In this document: positions 29,881 to 37,767 of the stretch, in pieces
How the letters are laid out: each line of letters starts with the position of its first letter
Numbering within the stretch: position 1 is the stretch's first letter
Assembly: GCF_008923205.2 (NCBI RefSeq)
Contig: NZ_WBMS02000029.1
Location: forward strand, 79,579 to 118,163
Source: Actinomadura physcomitrii
GTDB lineage: Bacteria > Actinomycetota > Actinomycetes > Streptosporangiales > Streptosporangiaceae
Direction: 5' to 3'
DNA length: 38,585 nt
The notes under the pieces: model-generated
Told to the model about the DNA's origin: nothing
The model's database searches: none
Seen by the model: the letters and a program-made list of their open reading frames with translations, nothing else
Made by a program: the position numbers and the translations under genes

Positions 29881-30580
29881 GGTCGCCGGCCTCACCGCCG
29901 GCTACGGCGCCGTCCGCGCGCTCGACGGGGTGGACCTCACGGTCGAGGAGGGCTCGCTCACCGCCGTGCTCGGCGCCAACGGCGCGGGCAAGACGACCCT
30001 GCTGCGCACCGTGTCCGGCCTGCTGCGGCCGCGCGCGGGCCGGATCGCGCTGGACGGCCGGGACCTCGCGCGGCTGCCCGTCGAGGAGATCGTCCGGCTC
30101 GGCGTGGCGCACGTGCCGCAGAGCGGCGGCGTCATCACCGAGCTGACCGTCGAGGAGAACCTGCGGCTCGGCGGGCTCTACCGGCGCGACCGCGGCGCGC
30201 TCGCCCGCCGGGTGGCGCAGATGTACGAGCTTTTCCCGCCGCTCGCGCCCCGCCGGTCCCGCGCCGCGGCGACGCTGTCCGGCGGCGAGCGGCAGATGCT
30301 GGCGCTGGCCCGGGCGCTCACCGGCGCGCCCCGGCTGCTGCTGGTGGACGAGCCGTCGCTCGGGCTGGCGCCGCGGGTCGTCGCCCGGCTCATGGCGGTG
30401 CTGCGCCGGCTGTGCGACGAGGACGGCCGCACGGTCCTGCTCGTCGAGCAGAACGCGCGCAGCGCCCTGTCGGTCGCCGACCGCGCGCTCGTGCTCGACC
30501 TCGGCACGGTCGTGGCGGACGAGCCCGCCGCCGTCCTCGCCGCCGACTCCCGGCTCCGCCACGCCTACCTGGGGTTCTGA
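29873..30580 (+). CDS. LIV-type ABC transporter ATP-binding protein (LivF)
   Basis: A 235-residue second ATPase of the importer. It has Walker A GANGAGKTT, signature LSGGERQMLALARAL, Walker B LLLVDEPSLGLAP and the switch region VEQNARSAL. LivF and LivG subunits form the heterodimeric motor. Its ATG overlaps the end of the LivG gene, and its stop overlaps the permease start (TGATG), so translation of the series is tightly coupled. Confidence 0.92.
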   Translation: MLEVAGLTAGYGAVRALDGVDLTVEEGSLTAVLGANGAGKTTLLRTVSGLLRPRAGRIALDGRDLARLPVEEIVRLGVAHVPQSGGVITELTVEENLRLGGLYRRDRGALARRVAQMYELFPPLAPRRSRAAATLSGGERQMLALARALTGAPRLLLVDEPSLGLAPRVVARLMAVLRRLCDEDGRTVLLVEQNARSALSVADRALVLDLGTVVADEPAAVLAADSRLRHAYLGF

Positions 30581-31458
30581 TGGTCCGCTTCGTCAATCTC
30601 ACGCTCGCCGGGATCACCCAGGGCGCGGTGTTCGCGGCGGTCGCGCTGGCCCTCGTGCTGATCTGGCGCGCCACCCGCGTGGTGAACTTCGCGCAGGGCG
30701 GCATGCTGATGTTCACCACGTTCCTGGCCTGGACGGTCGTGCACGACGGCGGCTCGTACTGGCTGGCGCTCGGCGTCGCGCTCGCGTCCGGGCTGGTGAT
30801 CGGCGCCGTCGCCGAGCGGGTGCTGGTGCGGCCGGTGGAGGGCGGCCCGCCGCTGAACGCGGTGATCGTCACGCTCGGGCTGTACGTCCTGCTGCAGGCG
30901 GCCGCGGGGATGATCTGGGGCGACACCCCGCACTCCTACCCGCCCGCGTTCACCATCAAGGGGCTCACGGCCGGCGGGACGCGGCTGCTGCTGTCGCCGT
31001 TCGACCTGTTCGTCATCGGCGCGGTCGCGCTGGTGATGGCGGCGCTGACCGTGCTGTTCGTGCGGACCGGTCTCGGGCTGAAGCTGCGGGCCGCGGCGTT
31101 CGCCCCGGAGATCGCCCGGCTGCAGGGGGTGCGGGTCGGCCGGATGCTCACCCTCGGCTGGGCGCTCGCCGCGCTCGTCGGGTCGCTCGCCGGGGTGCTG
31201 ATCGCCCCGTCGGTGTTCGTCGGGCCGTCCCAGTTCGACGCGATGCTGGTGTTCGGGTTCACCGCCGCCGTCATCGGCGGGCTCGACAGCCCCGCCGGCG
31301 CCGTCGTCGGCGGGCTGCTGCTCGGCTGCGCGCTCAGCTACGTGTCCGGCTACATCAGCTCGGACCTGGTCACCTTCGGCGCGCTCGCCGCGCTGATCGC
31401 GGTGCTGATGGTCCGGCCGAACGGGCTGTTCGCCGCCCGCACCGGACGGAGGGTGTGA
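30580..31458 (+). CDS. LIV-type ABC transporter permease (LivH)
   Basis: A 292-residue inner-membrane permease with about eight hydrophobic segments. Family marks are NLTLAGITQGAVFAAVALAL at the N-terminus, VNFAQGGMLMF, and GFTAAVIGGLDSPAGAVVGGLLLG near the C-terminus. It starts at the ATG at 30580, overlapping the LivF stop by one base. It pairs with the following LivM-type permease to form the transport channel. Confidence 0.92.
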   Translation: MVRFVNLTLAGITQGAVFAAVALALVLIWRATRVVNFAQGGMLMFTTFLAWTVVHDGGSYWLALGVALASGLVIGAVAERVLVRPVEGGPPLNAVIVTLGLYVLLQAAAGMIWGDTPHSYPPAFTIKGLTAGGTRLLLSPFDLFVIGAVALVMAALTVLFVRTGLGLKLRAAAFAPEIARLQGVRVGRMLTLGWALAALVGSLAGVLIAPSVFVGPSQFDAMLVFGFTAAVIGGLDSPAGAVVGGLLLGCALSYVSGYISSDLVTFGALAALIAVLMVRPNGLFAARTGRRV

Positions 31459-31462
31459 CGCC

Positions 31463-32650
31463 ATGGGAGCCTTCCGCCTCACGCTGGTGCGCCACCTCGC
31501 GGGCGCCGCGGCCGGCCTGGTCGCGCTGTACGTCCTGACGACGTCCGTCGGCCCGTACCGGGACCTGCAGATCGCGCAGGCCGCCTATCTCACCTGCGCG
31601 GTCGCGGGGCTGACCGTGCTGACCGGGCTCGGCGGGCAGATCTCCCTCGGGCACGGCGCGTTCATGGCGGTCGGCGCGTACACGGCCGCGCTGGTGTCCG
31701 CGCACTGGGGCTGGCCGCTGGCCGCGATGCTCGCCGCCGCGGCCGTCGTCACCGCCCTCGCCGGGGTGCTCGTCGGCGCGGTCGCCGCCCGGCTCGAGGG
31801 CCCCTACCTGGCCGGGGCCACCCTCGCGTTCGCCGTCGGGCTGCCCGGCCTGGCGAACTACTCCCACCTCACCGGCCTGCTCGGCGGCCAGAACGGGCTG
31901 ACCGTCACCCCGCCCGTCCCGCCGGCCGCGCTCGGCGAGACGTTTCCGCTGGAGCGCTGGCAGGCGTGGATCGCCTGCGCCGGCGCGGTCATCACGCTGT
32001 TCCTGCTCGCCAACCTCACCGGCGGCCGGTTCGGGCGGACGCTGCGGGCCGGCCGCGACGACGAGATCGCCGCCGCGCTGTGCGGGCTGCGCGTCGCGCG
32101 GCTGCGGATCGCCGCGACGGTCGTGTCCGCGGCGTGCGCGGGCCTCGCCGGCGGGCTGCTGGCGGTCGTGGCGAGCCTCGCCGCGCCCGGCGCGTTCCCG
32201 CTCACCCTGTCGCTGCAGCTCATCGCGGCGGTCATCATCGGCGGGCTCGGCACCCTGCCGGGCGCGGTGTGGGGCGCGCTGATCCTGGTCTTCGTGCCGT
32301 CGTGGGCGTCCGACGCGGCCTCCTCGTCGGGGCTGTCGCACGACGTCGCCTCGAACCTGCCCCTCGCCATCTACGGCCTCGTCCTCATCGCGGTGACGCT
32401 GGCCTTCCCGCGCGGCCTCCAGGGCGGCCTGCGCGACATCGGCGGCGCCGCCCGGCGCCGCCTCCCGCCGTCCCTCCGGCGGTTCGCGCCGGGCGGCGGC
32501 GCACCGGGGGTCCCGGCAACGCACCGAGGAGGAGCAGATGAGCCGACCACCGACCAGGCGAGCGCCCCGGACCCGGACCCTGAGGGTGCGGGCGGTCGCG
32601 ACGATGACGGCGGCGGTGCTGGCGGCCGCGGCGAGCGGCTGCGGCGGTAG
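31463..32650 (+). CDS. LIV-type ABC transporter permease (LivM) with overlapping polar tail
   Basis: A 395-residue permease with the LivM marks GLGGQISLGHGAFMAVGAYTAAL, GGQNGLT and IIGGLGTLPGAVWGA. The membrane domain ends near FPRGLQGGLRDIGG. The last ~80 residues are a polar tail rich in Arg, Pro, Gly and Asp; its final part overlaps the binding-protein gene by 113 bases in another frame. The tail contains the next gene's ribosome site and may simply reflect drift of the stop codon. The start at 31463 lies four bases after the LivH stop. Confidence 0.9.
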   Translation: MGAFRLTLVRHLAGAAAGLVALYVLTTSVGPYRDLQIAQAAYLTCAVAGLTVLTGLGGQISLGHGAFMAVGAYTAALVSAHWGWPLAAMLAAAAVVTALAGVLVGAVAARLEGPYLAGATLAFAVGLPGLANYSHLTGLLGGQNGLTVTPPVPPAALGETFPLERWQAWIACAGAVITLFLLANLTGGRFGRTLRAGRDDEIAAALCGLRVARLRIAATVVSAACAGLAGGLLAVVASLAAPGAFPLTLSLQLIAAVIIGGLGTLPGAVWGALILVFVPSWASDAASSSGLSHDVASNLPLAIYGLVLIAVTLAFPRGLQGGLRDIGGAARRRLPPSLRRFAPGGGAPGVPATHRGGADEPTTDQASAPDPDPEGAGGRDDDGGGAGGRGERLRR

Positions 32651-33881
32651 CGGCGACGACAGCGGGTCGTCCGCTCCGGGCGTCACCGCCACCACCGTCA
32701 CCATCGGCAGCCACCAGCCGCTCACCGGTCCCGCCGCGCCCGGCTACAGCGCGAACTCGGCGGCGTCCAAGGCGTTCTTCGACTACGTCAACGCCCACGG
32801 CGGCGTGCACGGCCGCAAGATCGTCTACAAGTACGTCGACGACGCCTACAACCCGACCCAGACCGTCAGTGTGGTGCAGAAGCTCGTCCTGCAGGACAAG
32901 GTCTTCGCCGTCTTCAACGGGCTGGGCACGCCCACGCACTCCAAGGTCGTCGACTACCTCAACGCCCAGCGCGTCCCGGACCTGTTCGTCGCGTCCGGGT
33001 GCGGCTGCTGGGACGAGCCGAAGAAGCACCCCCAGACGTTCGGCTGGCAGGTCGACTACATCCGCGAGGGCAAGATCCTCGGCGACCACATCCAGAAGAC
33101 CTACCCCGGCAAGAAGGTCGCCTACTTCTACCAGAACGACGACTTCGGGCAGGACGGCGTCAAGGGCCTCGACAAGTACGTCCCGTCCGGACAGGTCGTG
33201 TCGCGGCAGAGCTACCAGCCGGGCGCGACCGACGTCAGCGCGCAGGTGCAGGCGATCGCGCAGGCGAAGGCGGACGTGGTCGTCCTGTTCAGCATCCCGA
33301 CCTACACCGCGCTGTTCCGGCTCGCGGCCCTGAAGCTGGACTACAAGCCGACGTTCGTGGTCAGCAACGTCGGCTCCGACCCGATCACCCTCGACGGCCT
33401 GCTGGAGAGCTTCGCCAAGTCCGGCGGGACGAAGCTGCAGGGCAGCCCGCTGATCCAGGGCATGGTCACCGACGGGTACCTGTCGTCGCCGGGCGACGCG
33501 TCCAACAGCTGGATCCAGCTGTTCAGGAAGATCCACGACCAGTACATCCCGAAGCTGCCGTTCAACGGCAACATCGTGTACGGCATGTCCGCCGCCTACA
33601 CCTTCGTCCAGGCGCTGCAGAACGCCGGGCGGAACCCGACCCGCAAGAGCCTCGTCGACGGCCTCGAGAAGACGAAGCTGACCGGCCCGGGCCTCATCCC
33701 GTTCGCGTTCAGCGCGCAGTCGCACGCCGGGTACACCGGCGCGCAGATCGGCGTGATCAAGGGCGACGTGGTCGTCCCGCAGGGGCAGCCGCTGACCACC
33801 GACGACGGCGACGGCCCCATCCAGCCGTACACCGCGCCGCAGCCGCAGGCGCCCGCGAGCGGCGTCCCGGCGGGGGGCTGA
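32538..33881 (+). CDS. LIV-type ABC transporter substrate-binding lipoprotein (LivK)
   Basis: A 447-residue type I periplasmic binding protein. A long basic N-region precedes a hydrophobic stretch and the lipobox AASGC, then GGSGDD. The binding domain shows VTIGSHQPLTGPAA, NAHGGVHGRKIVYKYVDDAYNP, TDVSAQVQAIAQAKADVVV and a C-terminal Pro-rich tail. GAGGAGGAGC just before the ATG at 32538 supports the start. Members of this branch bind aromatic or other small carboxylates as well as amino acids; ligand unknown. It is the last gene of the operon. Confidence 0.9.
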   Translation: MSRPPTRRAPRTRTLRVRAVATMTAAVLAAAASGCGGSGDDSGSSAPGVTATTVTIGSHQPLTGPAAPGYSANSAASKAFFDYVNAHGGVHGRKIVYKYVDDAYNPTQTVSVVQKLVLQDKVFAVFNGLGTPTHSKVVDYLNAQRVPDLFVASGCGCWDEPKKHPQTFGWQVDYIREGKILGDHIQKTYPGKKVAYFYQNDDFGQDGVKGLDKYVPSGQVVSRQSYQPGATDVSAQVQAIAQAKADVVVLFSIPTYTALFRLAALKLDYKPTFVVSNVGSDPITLDGLLESFAKSGGTKLQGSPLIQGMVTDGYLSSPGDASNSWIQLFRKIHDQYIPKLPFNGNIVYGMSAAYTFVQALQNAGRNPTRKSLVDGLEKTKLTGPGLIPFAFSAQSHAGYTGAQIGVIKGDVVVPQGQPLTTDDGDGPIQPYTAPQPQAPASGVPAGG

Positions 33882-33888
33882 CCGACCC

Positions 33889-33933
33889 CGCCGCCGTCTC
33901 CGCGCGGACCGCCCCCCGCGCGGGACGGCGGCG
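33889..33933. terminator. Hairpin terminator between livK and the ankyrin gene
   Basis: An 18-bp stem with a single bulged T (33889-33907 with 33916-33933) and an 8-base loop lies eight bp after the livK stop and just beyond the stop of the convergent gene. It probably serves both. Confidence 0.7.
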
Positions 33934-33938
33934 GGCCC

Positions 33939-35669
33939 TCACCAGTCGTCGAGGTCCGGGTGCTCGTCCCGGATCCGCTCCTCCAGGAAGCCGAGGTCGG
34001 AGCGGCGCCAGCCGATGACGCGCAGCAGGGAGATCTCGTCCTCGTCCAGCACGTCGATCCTGGCGCCGGCGTCCAGCAGGGCCCGGACGAGCGCGGGCGG
34101 GCCGTCCTCGAACACCACCACGTGCAGCGGCGTCCGCCCGCAGCCGTCGCGGGCCTCCAGGTCGAGGACGGGCAGCAGCCGGGGCAGCAGCGGCTCCCAG
34201 TCGAGCATCGGCAGCGCGTGCAGCAGCGTGCGGCCCCGCGCGTCGCGGACGCGGGGATCGACGCCGGCGTCCAGGAGGGCGAGCACGGCGGGGGTGTCGC
34301 CGTGCTGGACCCGCGCCAGCAGCTCGCGCCGCTGGGCGTCCAGCGCCTTCGGCAGGCGGCCGCCCGCCCGCCATGCCCGGTCGGCCGCCTCGCAGCCGCC
34401 GACCGCGCCGCCCAGCGCGAGCAGCGCCCGCTCGCGCCGCCGCTCGCCGTCGCCGTGCGGGACGCGCAGCTCGCCGTCGCGGAAGGCGACCTCGTGCCAT
34501 TCGCCGCGGCACCGGATCCGGACCGGGCCGGGCAGGTCCGGCCCGGGCGGGCCGCCGGGGCCGGTGAACGCGCGGGCCGGCGCGAGCGCCTCGCGGACGA
34601 GCGGATGCAGCTCCTCGGCCGGGACGGCGCCGTGCCGCAGCGCCTCCACGTCCGGCGGCATCCGCCACGCCGCGTCGGCGAGCACCGGCGTCCCGTCGCC
34701 GAGGTCGGCCCGGGACGCCAGCTCCACGCCGAGCCCGCCGCCGGACAGGCGCAGGACGACGCCCACGTGCTGGTCCGCCGGGATCCAGAACGTCTCGCCG
34801 TGCCCGCGCTCCGCCAGCCGCCCGATCTCGTCCGCGAGCCGCGCGGGGGCCAGCGGCAGCCGGGCGAGCACGTCGACCGTCTCCACGACGCCGCCGCCGA
34901 GGTACTCCGCCAGCTCGACGCCCGACTCGTCGACGGCGATCCCCGCCGCGGCGCACGCGCCCGGCACGTCGCCGGCCTCGTGCAGCAGGACCGCCCACTC
35001 GGCGTGCGCGGCCGGGTCGTCCCGGCCGGGGTCGGCGGACGGCAGCAGGCCCGGCGGGCGGGGCGTTCCGTCCGGCTGCAGGAACGGCGCGCGCAGGGCG
35101 TCGCCGCCGCAGCGCTCCCGCAGCTCGCCGGCGTGCCGGACGTCCCACAGATGGCGGGCGGTGTCCCACTGGTGCCGCACGTTGTGCCACACCGACAGGT
35201 AGGGCAGGTCGGTGTTGAGGTACGGCCAGTCGTCGGTCGCGACGGCGCCGAACCGGAGGGTGAGCCGCTGCGGCCCGTGGACGAGCTGGCGCGGCGTCGT
35301 GACGTGCAGGGTGCGGCGGCGGTCGTCCGGGTCGGCGGACAGCACCAGGGCCTGGTCGGGGACCAGCGTCGTCCGGCCGCGGCCGGCCCGCGGCGCGTGC
35401 CACCGCAGCAGGTCGGGCGCCAGGTGCCGGAGGTCGTCCTCCAGGGCGGCGGCGACCTCGCCGCCGTGCTCGCGCGCGACGTCCGCGAGGTCGAAGGCGA
35501 CGTCCACGTTCGCCGCCGCGCACGCCCCTCGCCAGTCGCCCGCGAGCCGCCGCTCGGTGGCCCGCTCGATCATCCAGCGGGGGACCGCGTAGCGGCGGAT
35601 CCGCCGCAGCCGCGACGCCTCGTCCGGCCGGAACGCGCGCGGGGCCGCCCGCGTGCCGATCACCGTCAC
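33939..35669 (-). CDS. Ankyrin-repeat-tailed protein of unknown function
   Basis: About 576 residues. The last ~130 contain two to three ankyrin-like repeats (GDTPAVLALLDAGVDPRVRD, GRTLLHALP, DGCGRTPLHVVVFEDGP, VRALLDAGARIDVLDED). The first ~440 residues match no family I recognise; they are hydrophilic, with Trp-rich patches and paired stretches (WRGACAAANVDVAFDLADVA and VPGACAAAGIAVDESGVELA) suggesting an internal duplication. The frame stays open upstream across a tRNA-like element, so I placed the start at a GTG (35669) with GGGGGA just before it; the GTG at 35663 is equally possible. No signal peptide, so probably cytoplasmic. Confidence 0.75.
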   Translation of the reverse strand: MTVIGTRAAPRAFRPDEASRLRRIRRYAVPRWMIERATERRLAGDWRGACAAANVDVAFDLADVAREHGGEVAAALEDDLRHLAPDLLRWHAPRAGRGRTTLVPDQALVLSADPDDRRRTLHVTTPRQLVHGPQRLTLRFGAVATDDWPYLNTDLPYLSVWHNVRHQWDTARHLWDVRHAGELRERCGGDALRAPFLQPDGTPRPPGLLPSADPGRDDPAAHAEWAVLLHEAGDVPGACAAAGIAVDESGVELAEYLGGGVVETVDVLARLPLAPARLADEIGRLAERGHGETFWIPADQHVGVVLRLSGGGLGVELASRADLGDGTPVLADAAWRMPPDVEALRHGAVPAEELHPLVREALAPARAFTGPGGPPGPDLPGPVRIRCRGEWHEVAFRDGELRVPHGDGERRRERALLALGGAVGGCEAADRAWRAGGRLPKALDAQRRELLARVQHGDTPAVLALLDAGVDPRVRDARGRTLLHALPMLDWEPLLPRLLPVLDLEARDGCGRTPLHVVVFEDGPPALVRALLDAGARIDVLDEDEISLLRVIGWRRSDLGFLEERIRDEHPDLDDW

Positions 35670-35726
35670 CGCGTCCCCCGTTCCCGCGCGCCGTGCCCCG
35701 CGGCCCGGCGCGGACCGAGGCTGGGG

Positions 35727-35801
35727 TGGCAAGGCCGGTCGGATTCGAACCGACGTCCTCCAGCCCGCTGTAAGGCGCGACGACCTCTGCGCTACGGCCT
35801 T
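35727..35801 (-). tRNA. tRNA-like element with non-canonical anticodon arm (possible pseudogene)
   Basis: On the minus strand the acceptor arms AAGGCCG and CGGCCTT pair at 7 of 7, the T arm GTCGG-TTCGAAT-CCGAC is perfect, GCGC/GCGC form a D stem with AGAGG in the loop, and CCA is encoded at the 3' end after a G. Body length is 72 nt. The middle does not form a 5-bp stem with a 7-base loop: CTTACAG (which would read Val-UAC) is flanked by CGCGC and CGGGC, which do not pair. I could not assign an amino acid. It is either a decayed tRNA or an unusual one. Confidence 0.6.
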
Positions 35802-35950
35802 GCCGCAGCGCAGCCTAGCGGCCCGGCGGGACGTCCGCCGCCGGATCAAGATCTTCCGCCGCCCTGGAACTGCGCGCCGCCCGAGGGTTGAACGCTCCTG
35901 ACCGGGAAGGAAGCGGGCGAACGGGCCGTCCGGACGAACAGGGAGCGGGG

Positions 35951-36550
35951 ATGGGCATCGTCTCGCCCGGATTCCACGGCAGGCGGCGGCAGGGGGACGT
36001 GAAACTGCCGCCCGGCCAGTACCTCACCGACGACTTCCCGGTCCTGTCCGCGGGGCCGACGCCCCGGATCGACCGGGACGAGTGGGAGTTCGTCGTCACC
36101 ACCGAGACCGGCGACCGGCGCCGCTGGACCTGGCGGGAGTTCCGGGCGCTCCCGTCCGAGACGCCGACCGTCGACATCCACTGCGTGACCAAGTGGTCCA
36201 AGCTCGGCACCACCTGGACGGGCGTCTCCCTGGACACCCTCCTCGCGGACATGGACACGGCGGCCGACCACGCGCTCGCCCGGTCCTACGGCGGCTACAC
36301 CACCAACCTGCCCCTGGAGGACCTGCTGGACGGGCGGGCGTGGCTGGCGTACCGCTTCGACGACGAGGACCTGCACCCCGAGCACGGCGGCCCGGTGCGG
36401 CTGCTCGTTCCGCACCTGTACTTCTGGAAGTCGGCCAAGTGGGTCCACGGCCTCGACCTGCTCACCCAGGACGAGCCCGGCTTCTGGGAGACGGCCGGCT
36501 ACCACGACTACGGGGACCCATGGCTGGAACAGCGGTACCAGGGCGACTGA
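35951..36550 (+). CDS. Sulfite-oxidase-fold molybdopterin oxidoreductase
   Basis: A 199-residue single-domain member of the oxidoreductase molybdopterin-binding (SUOX-like) family. The molybdenum-ligating cysteine is Cys78 in VDIHCVTKWSKLGTTWTGV. Other family marks are FPVLSAGPTP, YGGYTTNLPLEDLL and LVPHLYFWKSAKWVHGL. No Tat or Sec signal is visible, so it is probably cytoplasmic, unlike MsrP. The ATG at 35951 is preceded by GGGAGCGGGG. It overlaps the flavin reductase gene by 31 bases, which suggests the reductase passes electrons to or from it. Substrate unknown. Confidence 0.9.
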   Translation: MGIVSPGFHGRRRQGDVKLPPGQYLTDDFPVLSAGPTPRIDRDEWEFVVTTETGDRRRWTWREFRALPSETPTVDIHCVTKWSKLGTTWTGVSLDTLLADMDTAADHALARSYGGYTTNLPLEDLLDGRAWLAYRFDDEDLHPEHGGPVRLLVPHLYFWKSAKWVHGLDLLTQDEPGFWETAGYHDYGDPWLEQRYQGD

Positions 36551-37272
36551 CCCGGCTGGAGTGGCGGGTGGCGCGGCTCGCGGAGACCCGCGACGAGACG
36601 CCCACCGCGCGGACGCTCGTGCTGGACGTCCCCGGCTGGCCGGGCCACCTCGCGGGCCAGCACGTCGACGTCCGGCTCACCGCCGCCGACGGGTACAGCG
36701 CCCAGCGCAGCTACTCGCTCGCCGCCGCGGCGGACGGCGACCGCGTCGAGCTGACCGTGCAGAACGTCCCGGACGGCGAGGTCTCCCCGTACCTGACCGG
36801 GGTCTTCGCGGCGGGCGACCCGGTCGAGATCCGCGGACCGGTCGGCGGCTGGTTCGTGTGGCGGCCGGACGCCCCGGCGCCCGTCACGCTCGTCGCGGGC
36901 GGGGCCGGGGCGGCGCCGCTGATGGCGATGGTGCGGTCCCGGCGGGCGGCGGGATCGCGCGTCCCGTTCCGCCTGGTGTACTCCGTCCGCACGCCCGGCG
37001 ACCGGTGGTACGCCGATGAGCTGCGGCGCCCCGACCCGGGCGTGGAGGTCTTCCCGCTGTACACGCGCGCCGCGCCGGACGGCTGGCCGAGGCCGCCGGG
37101 GCGGCTGGCGAAGGGTGACCTCGCCGCGTGGGCCTGGCCGCCGGAGTTCGACCCGGCCTGCTTCGTGTGCGGGCCCACCGGCTTCGTGGAGGCGGCGGCC
37201 GACCTGCTGGTCGCGCTGGGCCACGACCCCCGCCGGATCAAGACCGAGCGTTTCGGGCCGACGGGAGGCTGA
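36520..37272 (+). CDS. Ferredoxin-NADP reductase-like FAD oxidoreductase
   Basis: A 250-residue flavoprotein of the ferredoxin reductase superfamily. It has the FAD-binding RSYS (63-66) and the nucleotide-binding GGAGAAPLM (127-135), with CGPTGFVEAA near 217 and a C-terminal ERFGPTGG. No 2Fe-2S domain is attached. The ATG at 36520 lies inside the end of the molybdopterin gene; starts further downstream would remove part of the first strand. It is presumed to be the NAD(P)H partner of the molybdopterin protein. Confidence 0.88.
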   Translation: MAGTAVPGRLTRLEWRVARLAETRDETPTARTLVLDVPGWPGHLAGQHVDVRLTAADGYSAQRSYSLAAAADGDRVELTVQNVPDGEVSPYLTGVFAAGDPVEIRGPVGGWFVWRPDAPAPVTLVAGGAGAAPLMAMVRSRRAAGSRVPFRLVYSVRTPGDRWYADELRRPDPGVEVFPLYTRAAPDGWPRPPGRLAKGDLAAWAWPPEFDPACFVCGPTGFVEAAADLLVALGHDPRRIKTERFGPTGG

Positions 37273-37273
37273 C

Positions 37274-37594
37274 ATGGGACCGGACACGGGAGCGGGCGCG
37301 GGCACGCGAGCGGAGGCCGTCGTCTACGAGGACACCGGCGCTTACCAGGACGGCAACGCGCTCGCCGGGCCCCTGAGCGAGGTGTTCGGCGTGGACGTGA
37401 CCAGGGCCGCGGTGCGGTGCACCGCGTGCGGCCTCGCGGGACCGCTGCCGCGCCTGCGCGTCTACACGCACGCGCCGGGCGCCGTCGCCCGGTGCCCGCG
37501 ATGCGAGCACGTCGTCCTGCGGCTGGTCCTCGGGAACGGGACGGCCTGGCTCGACCTGCGCGGCACCGTCGGCCTCCGCGTCCCCCTCGCCTGA
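37274..37594 (+). CDS. Zinc-ribbon protein, DUF6510-like
   Basis: A 106-residue protein with two CxxC pairs (Cys49/Cys52 and Cys74/Cys77) that look like a zinc ribbon, after a short acidic segment VYEDTGAYQDGNALAGPLSEVFGVD. It matches my recollection of the DUF6510 family, which tends to accompany SUOX-like/reductase pairs in actinobacteria. The ATG at 37274 begins two bases after the reductase stop with GGGAGG upstream, so the three genes form an operon. Function unknown; a metal-binding accessory or redox adaptor is possible. Confidence 0.8.
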   Translation: MGPDTGAGAGTRAEAVVYEDTGAYQDGNALAGPLSEVFGVDVTRAAVRCTACGLAGPLPRLRVYTHAPGAVARCPRCEHVVLRLVLGNGTAWLDLRGTVGLRVPLA

Positions 37595-37683
37595 CGCCCC
37601 GCGCGCCGGCCGCCCATCGACCTCACCGTAATGCCCAGGCGCGGGCGGTTCCCGGGTTCTTGCCGCGAAAAAGGCGGCGATCG

Positions 37684-37741
37684 ACCACCCCCTCATGGTC
37701 GTCGTGAACGATCGTGGGGAGGATGATCGGTAGGGGGTGGT
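37684..37741. repeat. Inverted repeat upstream of the PAP2 gene
   Basis: ACCACCCCCT (37684-37693) and AGGGGGTGGT (37732-37741) are perfect 10-bp complements separated by 38 bases, ending 26 bp before the PAP2 start. The rest of the 173-bp gap (37595-37767) holds nothing else I can name. It may be an operator pair or leader hairpin. Confidence 0.4.
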
Positions 37742-37767
37742 GCGATGGCAGAGGCGGGAGGAGCGGC

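Noticed and set aside
35670..35849. N-terminal extension of the ankyrin protein
   Set aside because: It would translate through the tRNA-like element. The GTG at 35669 or 35663 with GGGGGA upstream is more credible.
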